Part shown: positions 45,700-57,052 of the stretch, piece after piece
How positions within the stretch are numbered: position 1 is the first letter of the stretch
Layout: every line of letters starts with the position of its first letter
Origin: Clarkia xantiana subsp. parviflora
Lineage: Eukaryota > Streptophyta > Magnoliopsida > Myrtales > Onagraceae
Length of the DNA stretch: 64,000 nt
Assembly (NCBI GenBank): GCA_036873135.1
Contig: JAPTYO010000026.1
Location: forward strand, 1,654,001-1,718,000
Reading direction: 5' to 3'
Notes under the pieces: model-generated
Seen by the model: the letters and a program-made list of their open reading frames with translations, nothing else
Database searches by the model: none
What the model was told of the DNA's origin: nothing
Program-made: the position numbers and the translations under genes

Positions 45700-46730
45700 T
45701 GTGGAATTCATAAGCGTCCCCGAACCAAGTCGTACATCTGTTTTACGGCGAGGTCTAAACCAGTCGGCGGTAACCAAGGGGCATCTCCCATTGAGATAAG
45801 GCATGGAAAATACCAAGAGATCATTGAGGGTCCCCAGAAGATTCATTGTGCCGATCAATGATCATTTGAGATGTCAAACAAATGAAGCATTATTGTTGGT
45901 GCCTTCCGTCAGAGGTCCATGGGCATGTACTTTCCGGCCGGTGTTCATATACAAGGTGTATTTTCTAGATGGAGCAGGAAAATCAGGACATGCAGAAGGG
46001 CTAGTCGCATAGCAAGCATATTGCCCACTATAAAAAAATCCAACACCCAGGTAAGAGAAGTTGTGATTATTATTATCCCTGAAATTTGAATTTTTCCTTA
46101 CTCATTGTTCAGCTTGGATAAATCATCCAAATCAAAGCCCCTGAAGAGCACATCTCGGACGCGGTCTTTTGCTTGCCGACCATTCTAATATCAACCGCCG
46201 AGTTTGTCCCAGATACTTCAGATAAGTTCCAAACCTCTGAAGGTTTACCTACCATTTGCGGTCTTCATCAACCAGATCACTCATCCAGTATGTGACAAGC
46301 CTAACTCGATGGGTGCTAACCATGGGGCATCCTCCGTTAAGATCGAGCATATTCAAAAACGGGAAATTATCAAGAAATTATTCAAAGGGATCGAGAATCC
46401 CGTGAAGATTGAATGTGCCGATAAACAAGCATATGAAAGTCGAGAGAAGAAATCGTCATTTTTGATGTCTTCCATCGGAGGGTACTCAACCCAAGATGTC
46501 GACACAATCAACTTGTTCTGACTCGAGTCATCATCAAGAAAAAGGGTATTTGGAATTTTCAATCTTCCACTAAGGGCATGTAAATAATTATTGTTAATTT
46601 TAAAAAGAAGCCAAAAAGAGAGAGAAATTCCCGCTAGGCAACCTAAGCAAAGAGATAGGGAGAGGGGCATGATTGAAAACCCGCAGGGGCAGTCATGGCA
46701 AAAGGTGAGCTGAAAAAGGTCATCATTTTT
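45700..46730 (+). other. Unidentified duplicated coding-like block in X
   Basis: Two diverged copies, about 540 bp apart, share the predicted peptide pattern G-N-G-A-S-I-H ... E-I-I ... K-I-C-A-D. The first is near 45770-45860, the second near 46305-46430 (in the open frame 46204-46521). Between them lies a plausible intron (CAG/GTAAGA near 46040 to TTGTTCAG near 46113). I do not recognise the protein. It could be a decayed element gene or a captured host fragment. Confidence 0.4.
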
Positions 46731-46739
46731 CTTTAGGGT

Positions 46740-47440
46740 CACAGCCGCCCTTTAATATGCTACAGTAAAATAAAGAGAGTGTTCATGTGAATCTTATGAG
46801 AGCAGAGAATAAATAAAAGGGTCACAGTTGTCCCTAAATCAACTATAAATAAAAAGGGTCTTAGTCGTCCCTAAAATGACTACAAAGAAAGGGCCACAGC
46901 CACCCTTCAAACGGCTACAGATAAAGAGCGCCCCCGCAAAATCAAAAGCGGGAAATAAGTGAAAGGGCCACATCCACCCTCCAAACGGCTACAAATAAAA
47001 GAGTGAACGCGCGAACCCTGTGAGGGCGGGAGAATAGAAAAGGGCCACATCCACCCTTTAAAATGGCTACACAAAAAGAGTGATCCCGCGAACCCGGTGA
47101 GGACGGGAAAATAAAATAAAGGGTCACAGTCGTCCCTCTAAACAACTACAATCAAAAGAGTGCTCCTGGAACATCAATGGCAGGTATCAAGTGAAAGGGC
47201 CACAACCACCCTCAAAATGGTTACATACAAAGAGTGTTTTCCGGATCAGAGACGAGGAATGAAGGGCCACAACCACCTTCCAAATGGCTAAAATCAAAAG
47301 AGCTCCCGCAACATTGAAGACGGTGAGAAAAAGGTCACATTCACCCTCCAAATGGCTATAAATACTCCCGTATAGAGGCGGAAAATAAAGTACGGGTCAC
47401 ATCCACTATTTAATCGGATACCAAATAAAGAGTGCTTCCG
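46740..47440 (+). repeat. X array 1: GGGCCACA(T/G)CCACCCT units
   Basis: About ten loosely spaced units (near 60-65 bp) contain AAAGGGCCACAGCCACCCT, then AAATGGCTACA and AAAGAGTG. They are diverged, and no coding potential is seen. The following stretch to 47760 has only AAGGAGAGAAAA-type words. Confidence 0.75.
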
Positions 47441-47769
47441 CTAGGTTGAAAACCCAAAAGGGCGTCCTAGGCAAAATCAGGAATGAGGGGCATGGTTGCA
47501 AATTTAGAAATTGCAATCATGGCAAAAGGAGAGAAAAAAACCGAGGGGCACGGTCAGAAATCTCTCAATCGACCGTGGCAAAAGGAGAGAATATGAGAGA
47601 AATTAAAAAGAAAAAAAAAAGATCCCGCTAGATTGTCGCACCAAGCACAACTTAGGCAAAAATTAGGGACAAACATTCATGCGCAAGCGTATCTTCTACG
47701 ACACAGCGTCTTCCAAAGTCAACTTCACGGCAAGCGAAACGGTTACAGTCTGCTCTCGCGAGTCACCAT

Positions 47770-48260
47770 TCAAGGATGAGTAGGACTGTTACAGTCTGTT
47801 CCTACGAGTCAACTTCACGGCAAGCGAGACGGTTACAGTCTGCTCTCGCAGGTCGCATTCTAAGGATGAGTAGGTCTGTTACAGTCTGTTCCTACGAGTC
47901 AACTTCACGGAAAGCGGGACGGTTACAGTCTGCTCTCACGAGTCACCATTTAAGGATGAGTAGGACACTTACACTCTGTTCCTACGAGTCAGCTTCACGG
48001 CAAGCGGGACGGTTACAGTCTGCTCTCGCAAGTCACCATTCAAGGATGAGTAGGACTGTTACAGTCTGTTCCAACAAGTCTCATGACAAACGGGACGGTT
48101 ACAGTCTACTCTCTCAAGTCACCATTCAAGGATGAGTAGGACTATTACAGTCTGTTCCTATAAGTCTCATGACAAACGGGACGGTTACAGTCTGCTCTCG
48201 CGAGTCACTAATCAATGATGAGTAGGACTGTTACAGTCTGTTCCTACAAGTCCCAGCGGA
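47770..48260 (+). repeat. X array 2: 90-bp tandem units
   Basis: GGATGAGTAGGAC recurs at 47774, 47864, 47954 and 48044 (90 bp apart), then near 48129 and 48216. Each unit holds two related halves, GTTACAGTCTGTTCCTAC and GTTACAGTCTGCTCTCGC. The open frame at 47776-48135 is a by-product of a repeat length divisible by three. Confidence 0.88.
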
Positions 48261-48339
48261 CAATCATGATCTGAAGTTTTCCAGCTTTCTGAGAGTCACC
48301 CCCAACGAACGAAGCCTTAGTATTCAGCCTTCGCAAGTC

Positions 48340-48800
48340 ACGCCACTAGAGGCATTTCTCCAACGGACGCCACTAGAGGCACTTCTCCAACGGACGCCAC
48401 TAGAGGCACTTCTCCATCGGACGCCGCTAGAGGCTCTTCTCCGATACACGCCACTGGAGGCTTTACTTTTCCACACCGCCAATGGAGGCTTTACTTTCTG
48501 CACCACCAATGGAGGCACTGCCAACAGGGGCACCGCCTACCGAGGCTTTACTTTTCCGCACGCCACTGGAGGCCTTACTTTCTGCACCACCAGCGGAGGC
48601 ACCGTCAACAGGGGCACCGCCGACTGAGACTTTACTTTTCCGCACGCGACTGGAGGCTTTACTTTACCGCACTACCAATGGAGGCACTGCCAACAGGGGC
48701 ACCGCCGACGGAGGTTCTACTTTCTACATCGCCAACAGGGGCACGCTAATGGAGGCACCGCGAACAGGGGCACCGCCGACAGAGGCTCTACTTTTTTTTA
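48340..48800 (+). repeat. X array 3: 27-bp and related units
   Basis: GGACGCCACTAGAGGCACTT recurs at 27-bp steps (48365, 48392, 48419). Longer units with CCAACAGGGGCACCGCC and GAGGCTTTACTTT follow. Open frames on both strands here are periodic and not genes. Confidence 0.85.
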
Positions 48801-48933
48801 GACTTTCCGAAATAAGCCAGGAGCTCCCTTGAAGACTCGAAGTCTCAAAAGAAAGACATGCTTCACATCCAAAATTCGTTGTTTCCTTGTCTTTGGACGA
48901 ATCCCCTCGAACATGTTCTACGAGAATCCGCCC

Positions 48934-48947
48934 AAAGAGGGGCAAAC
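48934..48947 (+). other. X polypurine tract
   Basis: AAAGAGGGGCAAAC lies immediately before the 3' LTR start TGTAAACACC. Confidence 0.75.
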
Positions 48948-49551
48948 TGTAAACACCTAATTTTGGACAACTAACGACACGCGTGACGTGTGGCACACCT
49001 AAATGAGGAAATGTCTAAATATGGCAAGTCAAGAAGCTTCCAGGAATGCTTCAACGTACATTAGGATAGTTATTCTGTATTTACTGCAGAGTATATCTTC
49101 TGAATATTTAATGTAATATTTAGTATTTATTAGTCAAATAAATCAGTAGATTTTGTTTCCTAGTTAGAATAAAACCCTAGGTAATTATGTTTGATATAGA
49201 GGTAGTCTAGTACATTGTAAGGGGGGAAGAAAAGGGACGAAGAGACACATTAAATAGAAGACTGCTATTCGGCTGATTCTCGGTTTTGGTTTGGTTTTGT
49301 TTTATTATTGTTATTTAGTATTTTTTTCATGAATAAAAATCTGCACATGTACAGCCACCCAATTTTGCTACGTCGTCTTCCCGTTGTAGTAGCTACTACC
49401 GGAGCATTAACAATCTCATCGGACCCGATCAAGCCACGACAGTATCCAACCAGCAACTGGACACTACGACTACGATCCATGGTTCCTTGCTGTCGTTCGT
49501 CCCGTTCCTTGTTGATGCCATGCCTCAGGTAAACTTGATCCATTTTTATAT
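48948..49551 (+). repeat. X 3' LTR, part 1
   Basis: It matches the 5' LTR from its start. The TATA word of the 5' copy (CCTATATATAG) is shortened here to GATATAG by a small deletion near 49193. It ends with TATAT (49547-49551), the target duplicate of E3, and resumes at 61303. Confidence 0.88.
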
Positions 49552-50313
49552 TGATGGGTTCCGATAGTAATCGTTAGCCCCGTCAAACATCCAATAGACG
49601 GCAAGTAAGTCCAGTGGGCCTCGTGAAGGCCCGGAAGGCCCGGAGGCCCAGTACGAAGGGCCCCGACGTAGGCGGGCCCGACATAAGAGCTGAATGTTCC
49701 CGATAAGAAGCCTCTGAGTAGGCCCCGATATGCCTTAGTAAAGGCCCCGATAATAAAGCCCCGCAGAGGCTGGACCTGTCCCGTAGAGACTGAAGGTCCT
49801 GGGTGGTGATCTAGAATGGAACAACTCTGGAGTCCCCGACAAGAGTCGGGACTTGGGATCAGAGGATAAGACCGAGAAACCCGCCTACCAGATAGAGTAG
49901 TGGGAGACGGTTAAAGATAACGGATAAATTCCCCCGAGATACGCAGGGCGTGCCCGAGATACACGGAGTATGGGTAAGATACGCGGAGCGTGGGGCGGAA
50001 TATACGGAATCCCCCGAGATATACGGAATTGTGGCGAGATATACGGAATCGTGGCTATAACGGCCAAGCTTGGCCTCAGGTAACTCTGGGTGACTTCGCC
50101 TCCTATATAAAGGAGGAAGTTACCCCAGAAAAGACCAATTCTGATACGAGCTTAGACTTTTGCTTACCACTCCATTGATTACTGTACTCATTTAAGCATC
50201 GGAGAGGGATTCTGGGTCACCACCCAGGTCATCCCCTTGTGCAGGACCACGCGGAGCTTAGGAGTCCGAGCATTCCGTCAAGGACGTAACAGAGCTTCGC
50301 CCGTGATCCAACA
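49552..50313 (+). repeat. E3 5' LTR
   Basis: 762 bp, TGATGGGTTCCG ... CCAACA. U3 repeats of GAGATACGC-AGGGCGTG and GATATACGGAAT type lie at about 49936-50056. TATATAAAG is at 50104-50112. It appears identical to 60536-61297. Confidence 0.96.
50104..50112 (+). promoter_or_regulatory. E3 5' LTR TATA box
   Basis: TATATAAAG inside a short inverted repeat (CCTCC ... GGAGG). The second copy is at 61088-61096 in the 3' LTR. Confidence 0.75.
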
Positions 50314-50314
50314 T

Positions 50315-50332
50315 TGGCGCCGTCTGTGGGAA
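50315..50332 (+). other. E3 primer-binding site
   Basis: TGGCGCCGTCTGTGGGAA, one base after the LTR, the same as in E1 and E2. Confidence 0.87.
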
Positions 50333-50366
50333 CTGACAAAAAGTCAAGATAGTCTCTACCAGATCA

Positions 50367-53300
50367 ATGGCCGGTGGTAAGAAGAAACAAGTTCCAGCCG
50401 GCAGTTCTCGTCCCGCAGGAACTGTGAACTCTCCGTTGCTGGAACGTGCTGCTGAAGAAGGTGGGAACCCCGCTCTCTCTCAGACAGGGGGACATGGTGA
50501 TGAGGTCTCAGTCCGAGACGCTGGAAGGGACAGGCAAGAGGTCCCTCGTAGGGGAGAGGACGACGCTCCACCGAACCCGGTGGGCCCTGGAGCTGGAGAT
50601 GCCCCGCGAGGGGAAGAAGGGTCGTCTTCGAACTCAGAGTTGGCCAAGGCAGTAGCGGAGGCCATGCCAATGTTCTTGGCTGCCATGGAGGCCTTGCTGG
50701 ACAAAAGAGAGGCCGCTAGGAAGGCGGAGGAGTTGCCTCCGCGAGAAGAGTTACCACCACCCCCGCCGAGGGTGGACCCAGAGGAGCAGGAGGTTCCGCC
50801 CCGGGACAAGGGTAAGGAACCTATGCAGCCAGAAAAGTTCGTGGTTGACGGCCCTGGGCCAGTGCAGAATAGGACCATCCCCCTGAATGGTCCCCTCACC
50901 GCTGACCAGGTGGTGAGAATCATTAGCATCTATATGGGCGACCAAAAGCAGATGACCTCGGAGCTCAGGGATCGATCCAGCCATCCTTTCGTACCACGGC
51001 TGATCGACACCGTTGCCCCGCCAGGGATAGGTATCCCGACGATCGAAGCATATGATGGGGAAGGAGACCCGGTCCGCCATGTGCAAAGACACGTTCAGGC
51101 ATGCATGGGTAGGACTTCAAACGAAGATTTGATATGCTCGCTGTTCCCGATAACCCTAGGAGAGAGGGCCATGACCTGGTTCTTTAGCCTTCCGCCAGGA
51201 AGTATCACGTGCTGGGCTGACATGCACGACCGCTTCATCAAGCAGTATCAAGGTCGGAGACGCCTCTTGAAGAGTGTACGGGCCTTAACCCAGGTGGTGC
51301 AGAGGCCCGACGAATCGTTGGCGTACTATTACCAACGGTTCACTGCCAGTGCCGCGGAAGTCGACGAAGAAATCTCAGAAGGAGAGATGATACGCACCTT
51401 CCTGAGGAACCTAAGTGCCCCATACGGCTCTGACCTAATGCATAGTGTGGCCGCGAAGGCTATATGGAGCGTGGAGGCCCTGCAAGCGAGGGTGAAGCAG
51501 CAAATTGATGTCCAGGAGTCAAAAATCGCTGCTGGAGAGCTGGATCCCCCGAAGTCGGGGAGAGGAAAGGCGTCATCCAAGCTGTCGGATGATCGCAAGA
51601 GAAGCGACAAGTCAGAGGGGAGTAGAAACCGAGGTCGTCCCGACCAGAAAGAAGACAAACGTCCCGCGGGGAAAGACAATCGAGAGGGTCGGGTCACCCC
51701 CATCAACACCTCGATGGCCTCTGTACTAGCTGTGATGGAGCGACAAGGTCTCGTTCGATACCCCCCAAGGAAGGAAGGCGAATATCTGGGAGGCCGCCCG
51801 GACCGTTACTGTCGTTACCATCGGGCCGGTGGTCACGACACCGAGAATTGTCGGGAGCTGAAGAAAGAAATTGAAAAGCTAATCCAGAAGGGGAAGCTGA
51901 AGGAATTTGTCGGGAAGGGTCGATGCCGATCCCGTTCCAGGAGTAGGTCCCGCTCCCGTTCGAAATCCCGCGACCGATCCCCGAAGAAGAAGAAGGTGGA
52001 ACAGGAAGCCTCAGGATCGGGAGCCCGCCGAGAGAGGCGCGGAACCATCAACGTCATCCATGGAGGAATGGCGGCGGGAGGTGATACCTCTGCTTCTCGT
52101 GAAAACTATGCTTCGCGCATCTCTGCTGCGGTGGTGTTAGGAAAAAGGTCCCGGTCGTGGACCCTAAAGGAGGAGATGGTGATCTCTTTCTCAGCGGAGG
52201 ACCTGGTTGGTGTGGAGAGCCCTCACGACGACGCCTTGGTCGTGACCCTTGATGTGGACGGATTCGAGATGAAGCGGATCCTGATAGATGGAGGAAGCTC
52301 CTCCGATATTCTTTTCTTAGACGCCCTGGAAGCCATGGGGAAAACGAAGAAAGACCTAACGCGGGTGGACTTCCCGATGGTGGGATTCTCTGGCGCCACT
52401 TCCTATCCATTAGGAATGATTACCTTACCAGTAGAGTTTGGTAGTGGTTGGAAGGTGGAAAAACGGAACGTGGATTTCGTTGTAGTGGAGTCTGCGGGAG
52501 CATACAACGCGATCATCGGGAGGACTACCATCAACCCTCTTATGGCCGTCGCCTCGACGGTCCACCAAAAAATGAAGTTCCCGACTGATAACGGGGTAGG
52601 AGAGGTCAAGGGCGACCAAGTGGCGTCGCGGAAATGCTACGTTAACGCCACCCGACGGAGAAGGAGGGAGACCATGACTGTCCTCCAGACAGATACCGAT
52701 CCTCGGGAAGAGTATGGGCGTCCCGCCCCCATGGAGGACTTGAAAGAAGTGGAGATCGATGGGCCTCAGAGGAAGGTGAAAATCGGCTCTGCCCTGTTGG
52801 ATGAAAGAGCACGAGAGTTGATCGAACTCTTGAAGGAATTTAAGGAGCTGTTTGCCTGGTCCCCAAGTGATATGCCAGGAATCAGTCCCGACGTAATAGT
52901 GCACGAGCTCAAGATTGACCCCGCGATCAAGCCTATCGCGTAGAGGAGACGTCCGATGGGCGCGGACAAGAGGATCGCGATTCAGCAGGAGGTGGGCAGA
53001 CTGCTCGATGCTGGATTCATCAAGGAGCTCCGATTCCAGACTTGGGTGGCTAACCCAGTGCTGTTGCGAAAGAGTAATGGAAAGTAGCGAATGTGTGTTG
53101 ACTTCCGCGACTTAAACAAAGCCTGCCCGAAGGACTGCTACCCACTTCCAAGGATTGACCAGCTGGTGGATGCTACATCGGGACATGAGCTGCTGAGCTT
53201 CATGGATGCATACTCTGGGTACAACCAGATTAAGATGGCGAAGGATGATGCCCCCCATACAGCCTTCTATGCCGACAGCGATGTCTACCATTATGACGTG

Positions 53301-56015
53301 ATGCCCTTCGGATTGATCAATGCCGGAGCAACTTACCAGCGGATGGTGAACAAGTTGTTCGGGGACATGCTAGGGAAAACCATGGAGGCGTATGTAGACG
53401 ACATGCTGGTGAAGTCCCGACAGGCAGGAGACCATGTTCAGAATTTGGCGGCAGCATTTGAGCGGATGAAGTTTCATCAGGTTCGGCTGAATCCCGACAA
53501 ATGCGCTTTTGGGGTGAACTCGGGGAAGTTCCTAGGGTTCATGGTGAGCCAGAGAGGAATCGAGGTGAACCCTGAGAAGCTGCGAGCAATCGAGGAGATG
53601 CAGTCCCCGAAGAATCATCGGGAGGTCCAGGTGCTGAATGGCCGGTTGGCCGCGATGAATCGCTTTCTATCCAAGGCGAGCGATCGAGCTATGCCATTTT
53701 TTGATGTGCTGAGGGCCAACAAGAAGTTCGAATGGACCGACAAGTGTGAGGAAGCATTCCAGGCACTAAAACAGCACCTCCGCACCCTTCCGCCATTGGC
53801 GAAACCAGTTCCAGGCGAGCCGCTCTATCTCTATTTGGCTGTTTCTGATGTGGCTGTTAGTTCTGTTTTGATTAAGATTGTCAAGGGCAACCAAGTCCCG
53901 ATCTATTATGTAAGCAAGGCATTTGCCAAGTCTGAAATAAATTATCCCGCTATTGAGAAGTATCTCTTCGCGTTGATTATTGCCGCTCGAAAGCTGCGAC
54001 CTTACTTTCATGCCCATGAAGTCACGGTATTGACTAATCAGCCCTTGAAACACTTTTTGAACCGACCGGAAGCATCGGGGAGATTGGTAAAATGGGCCAT
54101 CGAGCTGACAGAGTTCCGCATTCATTTCGCTCCGAGAACCGCTATCAAAGGCCAGGCATTGGCAGATTTTATAGCTGAGTCTACGGCACCCGATCTAGAA
54201 GTAACGGGTCCCGCAGAGGGGGCAGCCATGGAAGAAGTCCCGACAACAGAACAACAGCCAGAACAGCCAAATGAGGAGAATACGTGGGAGATGTACACCG
54301 ATGGTTCATCGAGTGTAGAAGGCTCGGGGGCAGGATTCGTATTGATACCGCCCGGCGGAGGCGAGCCTTTACGATATGCCCTGGCGTTGACATTCAAAGC
54401 CACCAATAACGAAGCGGAGTATGAGGCTCTTATCACGGGCCTCAAGATTGCCAAGGGTACGGGGGTCAATCATTTAAAAGTTAAGTGCGATGCTAGCTTG
54501 GTTGTAAATCAAGTCCAGGGGAACTATGAAGCTAAGAGCCCGACGATGAAGAAATATTTGCACGAGGTGCAGACTTTGAAGGGACGCTTCAAAAGTTTTG
54601 ATATCGAGGCAATCCCCAGGGAAGAAAACGCGGAAGCAGATGCCTTGAGCAAATTTGCTCTGGGAGTGGCCCCCGAGGAGAATCGGAGGGTGCATTTCTT
54701 AGAGAGGGTGATCATCTCAAACATCGACCCGGTGGAGGTCTGTGCTGTTGGGACAGGATCGGAAGAAGAGGAGAAGCCCACCTGGATGACCCCGATGGTC
54801 ACGTACCTGACTACGGGAGTGCTCCCCGATGATAAAACGGCAGCCGTCAGGATGCGGCGGATCGCAGATAACTACGCGATGGTGGACAACCAATTATACA
54901 AAAAAGGGTACGTAAAACCTTTCTTAAAATGCATAGCAGAGCCTGATACAAATCGGATCTTGAGGGAGCTTCACGAAGGAGTCGCGGCCTGCCATGAAGG
55001 GGCCCGATCTCTAGTAAGGAAAGCATTGAACTTAGGCTACTACTGGCCCTCGATGAACAAAGAAGCGACTGCGATGGTCCAATCCTGTGATGCATGCCAG
55101 AGGTACGCCCCAAATATCGTAGCTCCCGCCGCGGACCTGATGCCCATCAGCAGTGCATGGCCCTTTGCGCAATGGGGAATTGACTTGGTGGGACCACTTC
55201 CCCAAGCGAGAGGTCAGTGCAAGTACTTACTCGTGGCTATTGACTACTTCTCAAAGTGGATAGAGGCCAAAGCGTTGGCTAGAACGACGGGGCAGCAGAT
55301 CCTCAAATTCCTTCAGACTCAGATCATATCCCGATACGGGGTCCCACGAGTGCTGATCAGCGACAACGGCCCTCCGTTCAATGGGACACAGTTGAAGGAG
55401 TACTTGGAAGAATTGAATATTGAGCATCGGACCGCTTCAGTCCGCCACGCCCAGACCAATGGCCAGGTAGAATCAGCCAACAAAATCGTGATGGATGGCT
55501 TGAAGAAGAGAGTCTATGCCTTGCAGGGCCATTGGCTAGATGAGCTCGAGAATGTGCTATGGGCTGTGAGAACAACACCCAAGCAATCAACAGGAGAAAC
55601 TCCGTTTGGCCTGGTTTATGGCACGGAGGCAGTTGCTCCCGTGGAAATAGCGGTGGCGTCCCATCGCGCGAAATATTACGAGCCTCTGACAAATGAGGAA
55701 ATGAGACGTCTGGACTTAGACCTACTCGAGGAGAAGAGGTGGAAGGCTGATGAAGTCCAGGCCCGAATGCGACTGACAACAGCCCGATATTATAATCGGC
55801 GTGTCAGGTCCCGACAATTATTCATAGGAGAACTTGTTTGGCGGAGGAACGAGTTTGTTCATCAAGATCAGATCAACAAGCTGTCACCAAAATGGGAGGG
55901 ACCCTACAAGATCGTGGGGATGCCAGTGCCCAATGCATACAAGTTAGAGGATCTCGAAGGCAAGACGTTGAAGCACTCCTTCAGTGGTGAACACTTGAAG
56001 AAGTATCATGTTTGA
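50367..56015 (+). pseudogene. E3 gag-pol polyprotein, single frame with two TAG codons
   Basis: It starts at ATG 50367 (MAGGKKKQ) and spans 1,883 codons including stops. Domains by codon: acidic N-terminal part (1-225); capsid core (about 258-345); knuckle YCRYHRAGGHDTENC (C482, H485, H490, C495); arginine/serine run (about 517-545); protease RILIDGGSSSDI (about 637-648); RT with MCVDFRDLNK and YVDD at 1009-1012; RNase H (about 1120-1270); archaeal-type RNase H (about 1305-1430); integrase with zinc part (about 1530-1580) and D, D, E (about 1605-1710). TAG codons lie at 52941-52943 (codon 859, between protease and RT) and 53085-53087 (codon 907; TGG in E1 and E2). Unless read through, only gag-protease is made. 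Confidence 0.93.
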
Positions 56016-57052
56016 TATGAAGCCGCCACGAATGGCGCAAATTGTCTATCAATAAAATCCGATGTAAGCCTACTTTGAATTATTAGTGAATAAAAGAGGT
56101 TGCCTTCCGATTAAATTGCCTTCGAATTTATTCTTACTGTTAATAAGACGTCCCGAGTGACGCAACAAAAGCCTAGAACAGGTACGATGAAAGCCCCGCA
56201 CGGGACGCATAAGTCGTCTATATGGCGCGGCCAAAAAGCCTTAACAGGTACGGACAAAAGCCCTACGGGGTACACGTAAGTCGTCTATATGATGCAATCA
56301 AAAGCCTAGGTACGAAAAGACCCTGAAGGGTCCGCGTAAGTCATCTATATGATGCGGCCAAAAGCCTTAACGGGTACGAATAAAGGCGTCCTGTGGAGAC
56401 GCGACAAAAGCCCTAGGGGGCACGAACATGGCCTTGAAAGGCAGGGACGAGAAACCTTAAGTGGTGAAGTCCCGATTTTGGACAAGAAACCTTAAGTGGT
56501 AAAGTCCCGATTTTGGACAAGAAACCTTAAGTGGTAAAGTCCCGATTTCGGACGAGAAACCTTAAGTGGTAAAGTCCCGATTTTGGACAAGAAACCTTAA
56601 GTGGTAAAGTCCCGATTTTGGACAAGAAACCTTAAGTGGTAAAGTCCCGATTTCGGACGAGAAACCTTAAGTGGTAAAGTCCCGATTTTGGACGAGAAAC
56701 CTTAAGTGGTGAAGTCCCAATTTTGGACGAGAAGCCTTAAGTGGCGAAGTCCCGATTGGATGAGGAACCTTAAATGGTGAAGTCCCGATTAGACGAGAAA
56801 CCTTAAATGGTGAAGTCCCGACTTTGGATGAAAAACCTCAAAGGGTAAAAGTCTTAAGTAAAGCGTCAGAAGGACGTATGGAGCATTGGAACGTTCTAAG
56901 TAATGAATCTTAAAGCCGCCTTAGATAAAATGCATGCGAGTATCGGAGCCAAGGCAGATGGAAAGAAAACTATGCATATAAAGGCTCGAAGGCCAAAGGA
57001 GTTCATTACAAAAGATAAAGGTGATAAACAACAAGGACTGAAAATGTAAGCA
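56016..57052 (+). repeat. E3 spacer with 35-bp CCTTAAGTGG array
   Basis: First come decayed AAAAGCCTTAAC/GTCGTCTATATG units (56160-56400). Then about nine 35-bp units follow, with GAAACCTTAAGTGGT(A/G)AAGTC (56443-56760) and then weaker copies to 56850. It sits between the convergent 3' ends of pol and the antisense gene. The rest, to 57052, has no gene. Confidence 0.92.

Larger units (their letters stand above)
45700..48933 (+). other. X interior remnant
   Basis: This starts at the E2 breakpoint. A coding-like duplicated stretch (45700-46730) is followed by three non-coding array types (46740-47440, 47770-48260, 48340-48800). No gag, protease, RT or integrase motif is seen on either strand. 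The element's 5' interior, primer site and 5' LTR end are missing with the E2 deletion. Confidence 0.65.

Noticed and set aside
47776..48135. 119-codon frame
   Set aside because: By-product of the 90-bp array.
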